Part shown: positions 1-6,921 of the stretch, piece after piece
How positions within the stretch are numbered: position 1 is the first letter of the stretch
Layout: each line of letters opens with the position of its first letter
NCBI GenBank assembly: GCA_946631855.1
Contig: CAMPAL010000004.1
Location: forward strand, 1-55,075
From: an uncultured Treponema sp.
GTDB taxonomy: Bacteria > Spirochaetota > Spirochaetia > Treponematales > Treponemataceae
Direction: 5' to 3'
Length of the DNA: 55,075 nt
The notes under the pieces: model-generated
Seen by the model: only the letters and a program-made list of their open reading frames with translations
Database searches by the model: none
Told to the model about the DNA's origin: nothing
Translations under genes and position numbers: made by a program

Positions 1-735
1 AGTTAACTTTTCTAATCTTTTTTAAAAACTTTTTTGAAATTTTAAAATATAAATAAGAACCCTGTAACTCGTGATACATTCAATTTTTTTGATTTTATTG
101 CAGCCCCAATTTCTATAGTATACATAAGGCAGATCTTATTCTCTGCCTTTTTTTAATGCAATTCTGAGCATGCCATTAAAATTTCGCTTTTTCGTTAAAA
201 TACAAAGAAATAGAATTGAATGTACAACGAGATACGTTTTCTAAACTCTTTTAAAAACTTTTTTCAAATTTTAAATATATATTTATGAACCCTTAACTCA
301 TTGTACATTCAATTCTTAGGATTTATTAAATGTATAACAGGTTGATAAAACATATGATACATTAAAACTCAGTTAAAGCCTTATAGAATAAAGAAATAAA
401 AAGGAAATGTATCACGAGTTATTTTTTCTAAAATCTTTTAAAAACCTTTTTAAAATTTTAAAAATATATTTGAAAACATCTAACATGCGATACATTTAAT
501 TTCTTATGTTTAATAAAAATCCTCTTCTCTTCTTTTTATATAATACAAATCTAAAGCTAAAAGCGTAATGTATCACATGTTTCAATAACAAGGGATACAT
601 TAAAAGTCGTCTAAATCTTTATAAAATAAAGAAAAGCAGGGAAATGTATCACGAGTTAGGTTTTCTAAACTCTTTTAAAAAGGTTTTTAAAATTTTAAAA
701 TATAAATAAAAAACCCCAATCTCGTTGTACATTTA
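1..735. repeat. Palindrome array 1: 91-nt and 35-nt inverted-repeat units
   Basis: Non-coding array. Long units begin AATGTA and end TACATT with 16-nt arms (consensus AATGTATCACGAGTTA and its reverse complement) around an AT-rich core of about 59 nt. Long units lie at 219-309, 406-496 and 643-733, each exactly 91 nt; another starts before the window and ends at 80. Short units of exactly 35 nt (15-nt arms, 5-nt centre) lie at 329-363 and 567-601. Linkers between a short unit and the next long unit are 41-42 nt and share a TTATAAAATAAAG-like core. All long units here have the core in the same orientation. A plus-strand terminator sits at 126-154. The array ends just before the helicase promoter. 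Function is unknown; protein-binding dyads (origin, partition or control) or hairpin RNA are both possible. Confidence 0.9.
126..154 (+). terminator. Rho-independent terminator inside array 1
   Basis: AAGGCAGA pairs with TCTGCCTT across an 8-nt loop and is followed by a T run. It would end transcription entering from the left of the window, between the first two long palindromic units. Confidence 0.75.
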
Positions 736-762
736 ATCTTTTATGGGGCAAACTATAATCTC

Positions 763-778
763 TTTCTATATTGAAATT
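763..778 (+). promoter_or_regulatory. CCTATATT-class promoter (variant) for the helicase gene
   Basis: TTTCTATATTGAAATT is a close relative of the CCTATATT motif seen before many genes in this window. It lies 24 nt upstream of the GTG at 802, with AAGGAA between as ribosome binding site. Confidence 0.5.
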
Positions 779-801
779 AAAAATAAATAAGGAATTGTAA
801 A

Positions 802-2142
802 GTGGAAGATACAATAGAAACTTGTTTTGAAACTCGTAATGATTTTCGAATGTTGGCGCCTTGGTCAGTAGCGAGAGGAATGCTTGCTTTAGGTGATGGA
901 ACAGAATCAGTAATAAAACAAAAAGAACATGCAGCCGCGATGATGAATTTGATTGAGAAAAATGTACCCGAAGTTACATACAATCAAACTTCAAGAAACG
1001 GAAAAACAACAAATGTAAGTGCGCCAAAATATAAGGCAATTTTTACAGATACAATGATAAAGGAAGCTGAAGCATATTATAATACTTTATCAGTTGAACG
1101 CGCCCATAAAAAGAGAATGGAAAATGTAAGGAAGTATTTTGAAACTTTTAAGCCAACTATTTCCCTTGGGGAAGCTCTTTATAGACTTTCTTTTTATTTA
1201 ATCAGTAATAAAAATAATCTCGCAAAATCAACAAATAACTTGATTTCATTTGCAAAGAAACTGCTTTTGGAACAGCCAAATAACATGTTGGTTGACTCTG
1301 CAATTATGATTGGAGGTCAGGGTAAATCGACAATACAGCAGGGCTTGATTAGTGCAGTACGCAAAATGGGAATGAGTTCTTCAATGTGTCATTTGCCGTC
1401 TGTACAGGATGGAGTTCAGGAAGCATTTGTAAGAAACGAAGTCTGCGTTGATGATGAAACGACTTTTCAGAAATTGGATATTGATTCCTTGAATAAAATT
1501 TTGGATAAATCCGATGTTACAATAAAAGGAAAATATGTAAAAGAATGGCAGGCAAAAAGTATTTCAAACGTTTTGGTTGGTACAAACTTTTTGCCAAGCG
1601 ATGTAAACACTCGCCGTTATTCAATCCGAATGGTTGATGAAAACTTTAGACTCCCTGCAAATTATGGAAGATGGACAATTCCTGGTAAAATGGGGGATGA
1701 ATTTGGAGATAGTTATGATCTCGTAAAAGAATGGGTTGAAGTGGGTTGGCTACATTTGTTTTATTATTGCAACAAATATGAAATCCCGAAGTGCGATTTT
1801 GAAGAAGTTGCATTTGATTATAACCTACAGTACAGAATTAAAAAAGCATTTGACGCAATGGATAGTCAAACACCTGTTGCATCAATTGACGAATTGATTA
1901 AATTGATGGAACAGGCCGAAGGTGATAAAATTGATTACAGGACAAAATACAGTTTGAAAGGCAAGTTGTATATTTTGGCGAATCAATTAAAATTGAATAT
2001 AACTGAAAAACATAAAAATATGTTTAGTATTTACGATTGGACCAAAGCAATGGAAATCGATGAAACTGATTTGGATGTTGACACTCTCGAAAGAGTTTAT
2101 TGTTTCTTCCACAGCGATAGATTCGAAGGATTGTGTCAATAG
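802..2142 (+). CDS. SF3-type replicative helicase (D5/NrS-1-like)
   Basis: Predicted ATP-dependent DNA helicase for phage replication, 446 aa. Seen directly: Walker A GGQGKST at residues 171-177, an acidic Walker B VCVDDE near 214-219, and a sensor stretch VLVGTNF near 257-263 followed by an arginine-rich NTRRYS segment, the order expected for superfamily 3 helicases of phage and plasmid replication proteins. The N-terminal 150 residues have no motif I can name, so a primase domain is not shown. The start is GTG at 802 with AAGGAA about 8 nt upstream; the next in-frame ATG would remove 16 residues. The gene stands directly after palindrome array 1, a suggestive place if the array is an origin. 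A terminator follows at 2155. Confidence 0.8.
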   Translation: MEDTIETCFETRNDFRMLAPWSVARGMLALGDGTESVIKQKEHAAAMMNLIEKNVPEVTYNQTSRNGKTTNVSAPKYKAIFTDTMIKEAEAYYNTLSVERAHKKRMENVRKYFETFKPTISLGEALYRLSFYLISNKNNLAKSTNNLISFAKKLLLEQPNNMLVDSAIMIGGQGKSTIQQGLISAVRKMGMSSSMCHLPSVQDGVQEAFVRNEVCVDDETTFQKLDIDSLNKILDKSDVTIKGKYVKEWQAKSISNVLVGTNFLPSDVNTRRYSIRMVDENFRLPANYGRWTIPGKMGDEFGDSYDLVKEWVEVGWLHLFYYCNKYEIPKCDFEEVAFDYNLQYRIKKAFDAMDSQTPVASIDELIKLMEQAEGDKIDYRTKYSLKGKLYILANQLKLNITEKHKNMFSIYDWTKAMEIDETDLDVDTLERVYCFFHSDRFEGLCQ

Positions 2143-2154
2143 AAAAATATAATT

Positions 2155-2184
2155 AAAGCTGTGATGAAAAAATCACGGCTTTTT
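2155..2184 (+). terminator. Terminator after the SF3 helicase
   Basis: AAGCTGTGAT pairs with ATCACGGCTT (one G-U pair) and is followed by a T run. It lies 13 nt after the helicase stop. Confidence 0.8.
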
Positions 2185-2205
2185 CATTTTAAAAAAATGT
2201 TCAAG

Positions 2206-2220
2206 AATCCTATATTATTC
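2206..2220 (+). promoter_or_regulatory. CCTATATT-class promoter
   Basis: AATCCTATATTATTC, a full match to the recurring motif, stands 17 nt before the ATG at 2237. A GAGGTG ribosome binding site lies between. Confidence 0.6.
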
Positions 2221-2236
2221 ACACGAGGTGAAGTAT

Positions 2237-2470
2237 ATGACATCAAACGTACATACATCAGGTATTGGACTTGGCGGAATTTTGTTTGTGATTTTTCTTG
2301 TAATGAAACTCACAGAGCATCTAAGTTTTTGAAACGGTCATTTTCCTAGATTCCTTCAATCAACTGAAGCATGGTGGGATGGCTGGTTTATGGTATTTTT
2401 ACCACTCTGGGCACCGTTTGCAATTGCAATAGTGATTATAATTTTCATTTTGTTTCTTTTGAAAAGCTAA
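2237..2470 (+). pseudogene. Small membrane protein split by an in-frame TGA
   Basis: From ATG 2237 the frame gives 31 residues with a hydrophobic stretch (GLGGILFVIFLVMKLT), then TGA at 2330-2332, then 45 further residues in the same frame to TAA at 2470, including AWWDGWFMVFLPLWAPF and a second hydrophobic helix. The MKLT segment followed by a tryptophan pair and PLW is reminiscent of the small two-helix phage protein often annotated as Fragile-X-F-like. Both halves look coding and share a frame, so either the gene is broken or the TGA is read through. TGA is an ordinary stop elsewhere here. It has its own promoter and ribosome binding site and is bracketed by two terminators, so it is a single-gene unit. 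Confidence 0.55.
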
Positions 2471-2487
2471 AAAAAATTTCACAAAAA

Positions 2488-2521
2488 TAAAAAGGTTCCC
2501 TTTTTTCAGGAACCTTTTTTT
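2488..2521. terminator. Bidirectional terminator
   Basis: AAAAAGGTTCC pairs with GGAACCTTTTT, with A and T runs on both sides. It serves the small membrane gene on the plus strand and the minus-strand gene that ends at 2524. Confidence 0.85.
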
Positions 2522-2523
2522 AA

Positions 2524-2988
2524 TCACTCTTCTTTTTCTTCAATCAAAAAATCAACGGTATTTTTCAGAATTTCTTTCAAATCATCTGAATAACCAAAAC
2601 GCTTTTGATTCACTTCAATTGAATTGAAAATATTTCCATCTGCATGTCTTTCTGAACTTGCTTTCCAATCACAAATCATTTCAAGTAAGTCAATTAGATT
2701 CATTCCTTTAATTCCATTTTCAAAATGTTCAGGGTGATGTCTGTTATTTGAATAATGCCTGTCAAGCGCAGGTTTGAGACCTTCTAAAAATGATTTATAC
2801 TCATCACTTCCATATGTACAATTTTTCAATTTTGGGGTGTAAGTATCGAATAACTCCTTTTCAACAGGATCTCCAATTTTATCCCAATCGTGGGAAACTT
2901 GCCTTTCAGATAATTCAAAAATACAATCATCCAAATAATCAGAGACTTTTTGAATATGAGCTTCTGTTTCTTTTGTGCTATCGTACAT
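2524..2988 (-). CDS. DUF5662-like protein
   Basis: 154 aa, function unknown. The pattern HDWDKIGDP ... YGSDEYKSFL ... HYSNNRHHPEHFENG ... LLEMICDWKAS ... RHADG matches my memory of the DUF5662 family, which is common in phages and has conserved His/Asp residues suggesting a metal site in an all-helical fold. I chose ATG 2988 because GGAG lies 7 nt upstream; an upstream GTG at 2994 would be too close to it. It is the last gene of a minus operon with 2991-3194 and 3195-3851, with touching ends, and is followed by a terminator. Confidence 0.6.
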   Translation of the reverse strand: MYDSTKETEAHIQKVSDYLDDCIFELSERQVSHDWDKIGDPVEKELFDTYTPKLKNCTYGSDEYKSFLEGLKPALDRHYSNNRHHPEHFENGIKGMNLIDLLEMICDWKASSERHADGNIFNSIEVNQKRFGYSDDLKEILKNTVDFLIEEKEE

Positions 2989-2990
2989 TT

Positions 2991-3194
2991 TCACTCTCCT
3001 TTTTTATTTTTGAAAATCAACTTTACAGAATGGCTTTCTTCAGACTTTACGATTTCCAAAACAGGGTTTTCTAAAATAGTGTCGTTACTACAATGATCGC
3101 ATTCCGACAAAAGTTCAACACCGTGCAGTGCATAACCCTCGTGAGCTAAAGATTGAAGTTGGCCGCATAAATCAGCTACAGTCATTTCCATCAT
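2991..3194 (-). CDS. Small phage protein, MTVADL family, copy 1
   Basis: 67 aa, function unknown. It shares MTVADLC-QLQSLAHEGYA with the protein at 9613-9813, so the window holds two paralogues of this family. Similar short proteins opening with MTV-L--L are common in phages of Gram-positive and gut bacteria, with no known role. Start ATG 3194 follows the stop of the upstream ART-like gene directly, and GGAG lies 9 nt upstream. Confidence 0.7.
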   Translation of the reverse strand: MMEMTVADLCGQLQSLAHEGYALHGVELLSECDHCSNDTILENPVLEIVKSEESHSVKLIFKNKKGE

Positions 3195-3851
3195 TTATAA
3201 ATTCTCCTTTTTTAATAATTCTTCAAGTTCTTTTTCTGTAGGTTTTCTTCTCCACCAATCTTTTACATGTTCTTTGAAAATTCGTGTTTTCTCAGACAAA
3301 AAGAGATCCACATCTTTTGGGTCAAAATTATTGAGTACTTCCAAAACATCTTTTTGTTGTATCAAACAAGTTGCTTTTTCAAGCCCTTTCAAAACTTCAT
3401 TTACTTTTAGAGGGTTTAATTCTCCATAATCATTATAGATATCATACAAAATCCTCTTGAAATATTCCTTTTCATTTTCAAGGGCTTCTTGCATTCTTTT
3501 TAAGCTTAAAAACTCTTCATACCCTTTCAATGTTTTTTCTGTAATGAGGAGTGATTCATCAAAAATTCCAATAGATGGAAAACCCAGTCTACCTTTACTT
3601 TTTGGCAACACTCCATTTATTTCATCAGATGCTTCATTGTTGAAAAACCCATCATAACCTAAAGATTGCAATATATCTACAAAAGAATCTCTTAATTCTG
3701 CATTTGAAAAACAATCCAGCCAATCTTCTTTTGACAAGACATCTAAAATTGGAAATCGAAACGGTTTTGTTTTCTTTCCCTGTTTTCTTAATTTCTCACA
3801 CTTTTTAACCCAGTTTTTATATTCCACAGTATTTTTGGGTATTAAAAACAT
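3195..3851 (-). CDS. ADP-ribosyltransferase-like protein, N-terminally truncated paralogue
   Basis: 218 aa. Residues 66-73 (YDGFFNNE) and 94-98 (IGIFD) match the same blocks in the proteins at 12789-13724 and 23069-23902, and a DWLD segment upstream also aligns. Those two relatives carry an extra N-terminal 100 residues or so with HG/RG and YxT blocks typical of ART folds; this one lacks them and starts directly at the shared promoter palindrome 3883-3910. If the family is catalytic this copy is probably not, and may be a regulator or decoy. It is divergent from the gene at 3924 and is the ART member of a duplicated module. The ART assignment itself is an inference from spaced motifs. Confidence 0.45.
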   Translation of the reverse strand: MFLIPKNTVEYKNWVKKCEKLRKQGKKTKPFRFPILDVLSKEDWLDCFSNAELRDSFVDILQSLGYDGFFNNEASDEINGVLPKSKGRLGFPSIGIFDESLLITEKTLKGYEEFLSLKRMQEALENEKEYFKRILYDIYNDYGELNPLKVNEVLKGLEKATCLIQQKDVLEVLNNFDPKDVDLFLSEKTRIFKEHVKDWWRRKPTEKELEELLKKENL

Positions 3852-3882
3852 CGTTTTTTTTGGGAAACTTTTTGATGAAAAG

Positions 3883-3910
3883 AACCTATATTATAAGCAT
3901 AATACAGGTT
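3883..3910. promoter_or_regulatory. Palindromic divergent promoter pair
   Basis: The plus strand reads AACCTATATTAT and the minus strand reads AACCTGTATTAT, joined as one 28-nt near-perfect inverted repeat. Each half is a CCTATATT-class motif facing its own gene: plus to ATG 3924 (with AGGAGG at 3911), minus to ATG 3851. Such overlap means the two genes share, and probably compete for, the same polymerase site. Confidence 0.7.
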
Positions 3911-3923
3911 AGGAGGTACAAAG

Positions 3924-4169
3924 ATGCTTGATTTTGAATTCTTATCGAACGAGTATGCTTTTGAAAAAGAAAAAGACGGAAATGTTTTGTATTTAGTTGG
4001 TATAAACTTCGTTCCAAAAAATAATGAACAGTATTTTTCATTTCAAGACGGAATCAATTTTGCAAAAGAAAATAATATACCCATTTCACCACTTGTTTTT
4101 GAGCAGGATATACGAAATAAGCTTTCTGAAATTTTGAAAGATTATCCAACCGTAATCCAGTTTTTATGA
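3924..4169 (+). CDS. Unknown small protein, module family B, copy 1
   Basis: 81 aa, no recognised domain. It shares Y-F--E-----VLYLV and a following S---GI pattern with the protein at 12332-12523, so the two are paralogues. ATG 3924 has a strong AGGAGG at 7 nt. The last 6 nt overlap, tail to tail, the last codons of the gene at 4164-4673; the second copy overlaps its own partner in the same way. Transcribed from the palindromic promoter at 3883-3910. Confidence 0.7.
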   Translation: MLDFEFLSNEYAFEKEKDGNVLYLVGINFVPKNNEQYFSFQDGINFAKENNIPISPLVFEQDIRNKLSEILKDYPTVIQFL

Positions 4170-4673
4170 ATTTTCAGATTTCAGTTCTTTCTCTTTTGAA
4201 ATAGTATCTTTCATAAGTTGTTTTTTCTTTTTTATTTCGGATTGCTCTAGACCTTTCGGCAAATCGTCAAGAACAAGGTCATAATATGCTTTTTTAGAAT
4301 ATTTCTTTTTGTCTGCTATTGTTTCAGAATTCTTTTTCACATTTTGCAATAAATCATATCCGCAGAAAAAATATGTTAAAGCATCTATAAGATTATCTTC
4401 ATCAAGATACTTGTTTGATTTATTTACTTTGTACATTTTTAATGCAAAGTCTTCTTGAGTTATATCACTAGGAACATTTGATAAAAGTCCATCTTTTCCA
4501 CTTTCTTCAGACCAGCCAAATACAAAACCTTTCTTTGCATAATCTGTTTTCAAATCAGATTTTTTATTCTTTCTGTAAAAGAATTGTTGCTCTGCATATT
4601 CAACCAATCTTTTTCTCTCTTCTAGTAAATGCCGAAGTTTAATAACTTTTTCTTTTAACTCTATTCTTGTCAT
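4164..4673 (-). CDS. Unknown protein, module family A, copy 1
   Basis: 169 aa, helical and charged, no recognised domain. It is a paralogue of 11818-12351: both open with a basic helix containing ERK or NERK, then FFYRKNKKS versus FYLVRNQKT, then an ALTYF-CGYD block (about residues 100-120) and a YYD block. ATG 4673 is preferred to TTG 4703 because the late motif ACTAATT at 4683-4689 lies between them and the TTG overlaps the preceding small gene. There is no Shine-Dalgarno sequence, and the ATG lies 16 nt from the motif start, so the mRNA may be leaderless. Its paralogue has the same arrangement. Confidence 0.7.
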   Translation of the reverse strand: MTRIELKEKVIKLRHLLEERKRLVEYAEQQFFYRKNKKSDLKTDYAKKGFVFGWSEESGKDGLLSNVPSDITQEDFALKMYKVNKSNKYLDEDNLIDALTYFFCGYDLLQNVKKNSETIADKKKYSKKAYYDLVLDDLPKGLEQSEIKKKKQLMKDTISKEKELKSENS

Positions 4674-4682
4674 TATATTTTT

Positions 4683-4689
4683 AATTAGT
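4683..4689 (-). promoter_or_regulatory. ACTAATT-class (late) promoter, leaderless type
   Basis: ACTAATT on the minus strand, followed by A/T-rich sequence and the ATG at 4673 with no ribosome binding site between. Confidence 0.5.
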
Positions 4690-4695
4690 TGGGGT

Positions 4696-4827
4696 TTAAT
4701 CAAAGTACGTCAAGGGATAATTCCGATAACATTTAAAAAGCGCTTTTGTTTTATCTCTATCCTTATACCTTTGTCCGTGATAATAAGGTCTGTACATGTT
4801 TTTGTACATCTGTTCAGTGAGTACCAT
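4696..4827 (-). CDS. Small basic hypothetical protein (43 aa)
   Basis: Short ORF in the gap between two larger genes. It starts ATG 4827 with AAGGA 7 nt upstream, 13 nt after the stop of 4840-5403, so it is probably translated from the same mRNA. The product begins MVLTEQMYKNMYRPYYHGQR and is rich in Tyr, Lys and Arg. Function unknown. Confidence 0.5.
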   Translation of the reverse strand: MVLTEQMYKNMYRPYYHGQRYKDRDKTKALFKCYRNYPLTYFD

Positions 4828-4839
4828 TTTGAATCCTTT

Positions 4840-5403
4840 TTAGAACAAGCTGTTCAAGTTACCCAACCATTGTTGAAAATAAGTTTCTAGGCCAACAAAA
4901 ATTCCCAAATCTGAAGGTTCAGGAATATTTTTCAACAAAGGAAACCCCGGTTTGTAACTTTTGTTGTATTCTTTCAAAGTGAGATTGATAACTTTCGCGA
5001 GTTGTATATATGCATAAAAAGCATTTTGAATCTTCACAATTGTTTTTCTTTCAACTCTTTTTTGCATCTGCTCTTGATAAAACTCAAACACTTTTTGAAT
5101 TTCATCATCTAGTTTTTTCACATAACCTGTATCTAAAATACCTTTTTGTTCTTTTTCATTTTTCTTTAGTTCTCTAATAAAGGTAGCTGTAAGTCTGCTT
5201 ATATTTCTGAATCTGATTCTAAAAGTCTCAAAATCCTCTTCAAACAATTCATCAGAACTTTCTTTACCTTCAGACTCTAAAAGTGAAGGATAAAGTAAAT
5301 GTTCCAAATCGTTTGTCAAAAGGCGGAATTCTTTTAAGATATTTTGTATTGAGACTTCTTCAGATTCTTTTAGTATTTGTTTTTCGATTTCCGATATTTT
5401 CAA
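4840..5403 (-). CDS. Unknown helical protein
   Basis: 187 aa, acidic at the N-terminus, mostly helical with several EEDFE- and KKLDDE-type stretches; no recognised domain. I prefer the TTG at 5403, which has AAGGG 7 nt upstream; the longer form from TTG 5436 would lie inside the preceding gene. It is in one operon with 5408-5641 upstream and the 43-aa gene downstream. Confidence 0.6.
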   Translation of the reverse strand: MKISEIEKQILKESEEVSIQNILKEFRLLTNDLEHLLYPSLLESEGKESSDELFEEDFETFRIRFRNISRLTATFIRELKKNEKEQKGILDTGYVKKLDDEIQKVFEFYQEQMQKRVERKTIVKIQNAFYAYIQLAKVINLTLKEYNKSYKPGFPLLKNIPEPSDLGIFVGLETYFQQWLGNLNSLF

Positions 5404-5407
5404 TGTT

Positions 5408-5641
5408 TCACCCTTTTCGAGGAGGAAAAGATTCAAAAAGAGTCTGAAGCTTTTCTTCTATATTTTTAAGTTCTTCGTGATCTTCATAATTCCAATTACG
5501 ACTCAACCTAGAAATAACTTCAGCTCTCTTTCTATCTAAAACTCTATACCATTCGAGGGTTTTATTGATATTGCTTGAGCTGACTGTGTTTGAATTTTCA
5601 GGTTTTGCTTTCTTTCCAAACAATTTTGCAAATAAATTCAT
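5408..5641 (-). CDS. Unknown small protein
   Basis: 77 aa, beginning MNLFAKLFGKKAK, an amphipathic basic N-terminus, followed by a helical region (residues 28-72). ATG 5641 has GGAGG 5 nt upstream. It follows the methyltransferase gene by 26 nt on the same strand and probably shares its transcript. No recognised family. Confidence 0.6.
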   Translation of the reverse strand: MNLFAKLFGKKAKPENSNTVSSSNINKTLEWYRVLDRKRAEVISRLSRNWNYEDHEELKNIEEKLQTLFESFPPRKG

Positions 5642-5667
5642 TTTTCCTCCAAAAAAGGTGAAACTAA

Positions 5668-6870
5668 TTAAAAATTTTTAATTCTTTCAATTTCTTCTGG
5701 TGTAAGACTGAGTTCTTCAAAACTTGTGAAAAGAGGTATGTAAGAAACTTCTTTTGTGTACATATCTCTTGCATCTCCTACGAGTCTTATTATATACAAA
5801 ACTGTTGCAACCCAATCATCACTTTGAGTAGAAGCTTTTATCAACTCTAAAGAATTCTTATCTCGAATACCCCAAGATCCTGAAGTAATAGCTTCACCCG
5901 GTTTAGAAAGTAGTCTTTTTGCGTATCTTACAGCAGATACACCTTTTAACGTCTGTCTATTGTAACTGTTTTCAACAAAATCTTTACACTTTAGAGGATC
6001 ATTATTATTTCCAGTGATTCCCTTACTCCAGTAAACGCAATTTCTTAGTTGATGTTCATGTTTTTGAAACTTAGCAATTATAGAAGCATCTATTGAGTTT
6101 TGAGTATATGGTTCTAGATTTTTTCCTGTGTTTTTTGTTAAGTCAAAGCTACCAAGTATCAGCTTCAAAGGACTGCCAAATGCTTTTGCAGATTCCTGAC
6201 TATAACTCAGGACATGATTGTTCAAAGCAGATCTAACATCTTTACCCTTTACAGCAGTTACCAAATCCCAAGGACATAAAATAGAGAGCTGCTTCGTATT
6301 CTGCAATACTGCTTTTATAATTTTTTTATAAAAACTATGTGAATAAGGAGGATTAGCAATAATCATATCAAACATTTTCTTTTCTCCGTTTTCAAAAAAG
6401 CTTTTCAAAAAGTCAGAATAGTTGAACCCCCATTTACCGTCTTTGCCCTGAGCCCAAAAGTACTCACCTTTAACAAGTTTTTCTTCTTTACCATTCTTGA
6501 TTTTGAAATTACCTTTCAAAAACTTAGTGTCATCAATCTCAAAAAGGACAACTTTCGGATGAGTTGTACCAAACCCAGCTTTGTAAAACTCTTTGTACAA
6601 TTTACGATAATAATTGCAAGTTTCTTTTGAAGCAATTATAGTTGCATGGCCTCCGCTCATTACAAACTGACCGAAGTTCATAAAATTGCTAGCAGCCCCT
6701 TCACCTGTCCAAGGAGTCTGAGTGAAATCAGAAAGATCACCATCTTTGTATGTACCAAAAAAATTGTATACATTTCCAAGGATCAGCAACTCTTTACATT
6801 TAGGAAGATTATCAATTGGCAATTTGTAACATTTGAAATCTTCAAGTTTTGGCTCTGTGTAGTTAATCAT
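5668..6870 (-). CDS. Adenine-specific DNA methyltransferase
   Basis: 400 aa. The catalytic motif NPPY lies at residues 173-176 within IIANPPYSHS, the signature of N6-adenine methyltransferases of the type II/Eco57I style. A glycine-containing stretch near residues 70-80 (FVMSGGHATIIA) may be part of the AdoMet site, but a textbook motif I is not clear. The C-terminal 200 residues would hold the target-recognition part. It has its own CCTATATT promoter at 6891-6902 and an AGAGGT ribosome binding site. Directly upstream on the same strand are a PD-(D/E)XK nuclease and a DEAH helicase, so it could be the protecting half of a restriction system, or it could protect phage DNA on its own. Confidence 0.75.
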   Translation of the reverse strand: MINYTEPKLEDFKCYKLPIDNLPKCKELLILGNVYNFFGTYKDGDLSDFTQTPWTGEGAASNFMNFGQFVMSGGHATIIASKETCNYYRKLYKEFYKAGFGTTHPKVVLFEIDDTKFLKGNFKIKNGKEEKLVKGEYFWAQGKDGKWGFNYSDFLKSFFENGEKKMFDMIIANPPYSHSFYKKIIKAVLQNTKQLSILCPWDLVTAVKGKDVRSALNNHVLSYSQESAKAFGSPLKLILGSFDLTKNTGKNLEPYTQNSIDASIIAKFQKHEHQLRNCVYWSKGITGNNNDPLKCKDFVENSYNRQTLKGVSAVRYAKRLLSKPGEAITSGSWGIRDKNSLELIKASTQSDDWVATVLYIIRLVGDARDMYTKEVSYIPLFTSFEELSLTPEEIERIKNF

Positions 6871-6890
6871 ATTTTGTACCTCTTATGATT

Positions 6891-6902
6891 CATAATATAG
6901 GA
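6891..6902 (-). promoter_or_regulatory. CCTATATT-class promoter for the methyltransferase
   Basis: TCCTATATTATG on the minus strand, 20 nt before the start at 6870, with AGAGGT between. It separates methyltransferase expression from the nuclease/helicase pair upstream. Confidence 0.6.
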
Positions 6903-6921
6903 CTACTCTTTTGAAATGTGT

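Noticed and set aside
1-735. CRISPR array
   Set aside because: Units are palindromes of two sizes with similar linkers, not identical direct repeats with unique spacers, and no cas genes are seen.
2161-2349. 62-aa plus-strand ORF
   Set aside because: It begins inside the terminator hairpin and runs in another frame through the better-supported gene at 2237.
2237-2470. Recoded genetic code (TGA or TAG as sense)
   Set aside because: All long genes are open in the standard code and both TGA and TAG are used as normal stops; one internal TGA is not enough.
5661-5668. ACTAATT motif on the plus strand
   Set aside because: It faces into the 3' end of the minus-strand methyltransferase gene with no plus gene downstream; probably chance.
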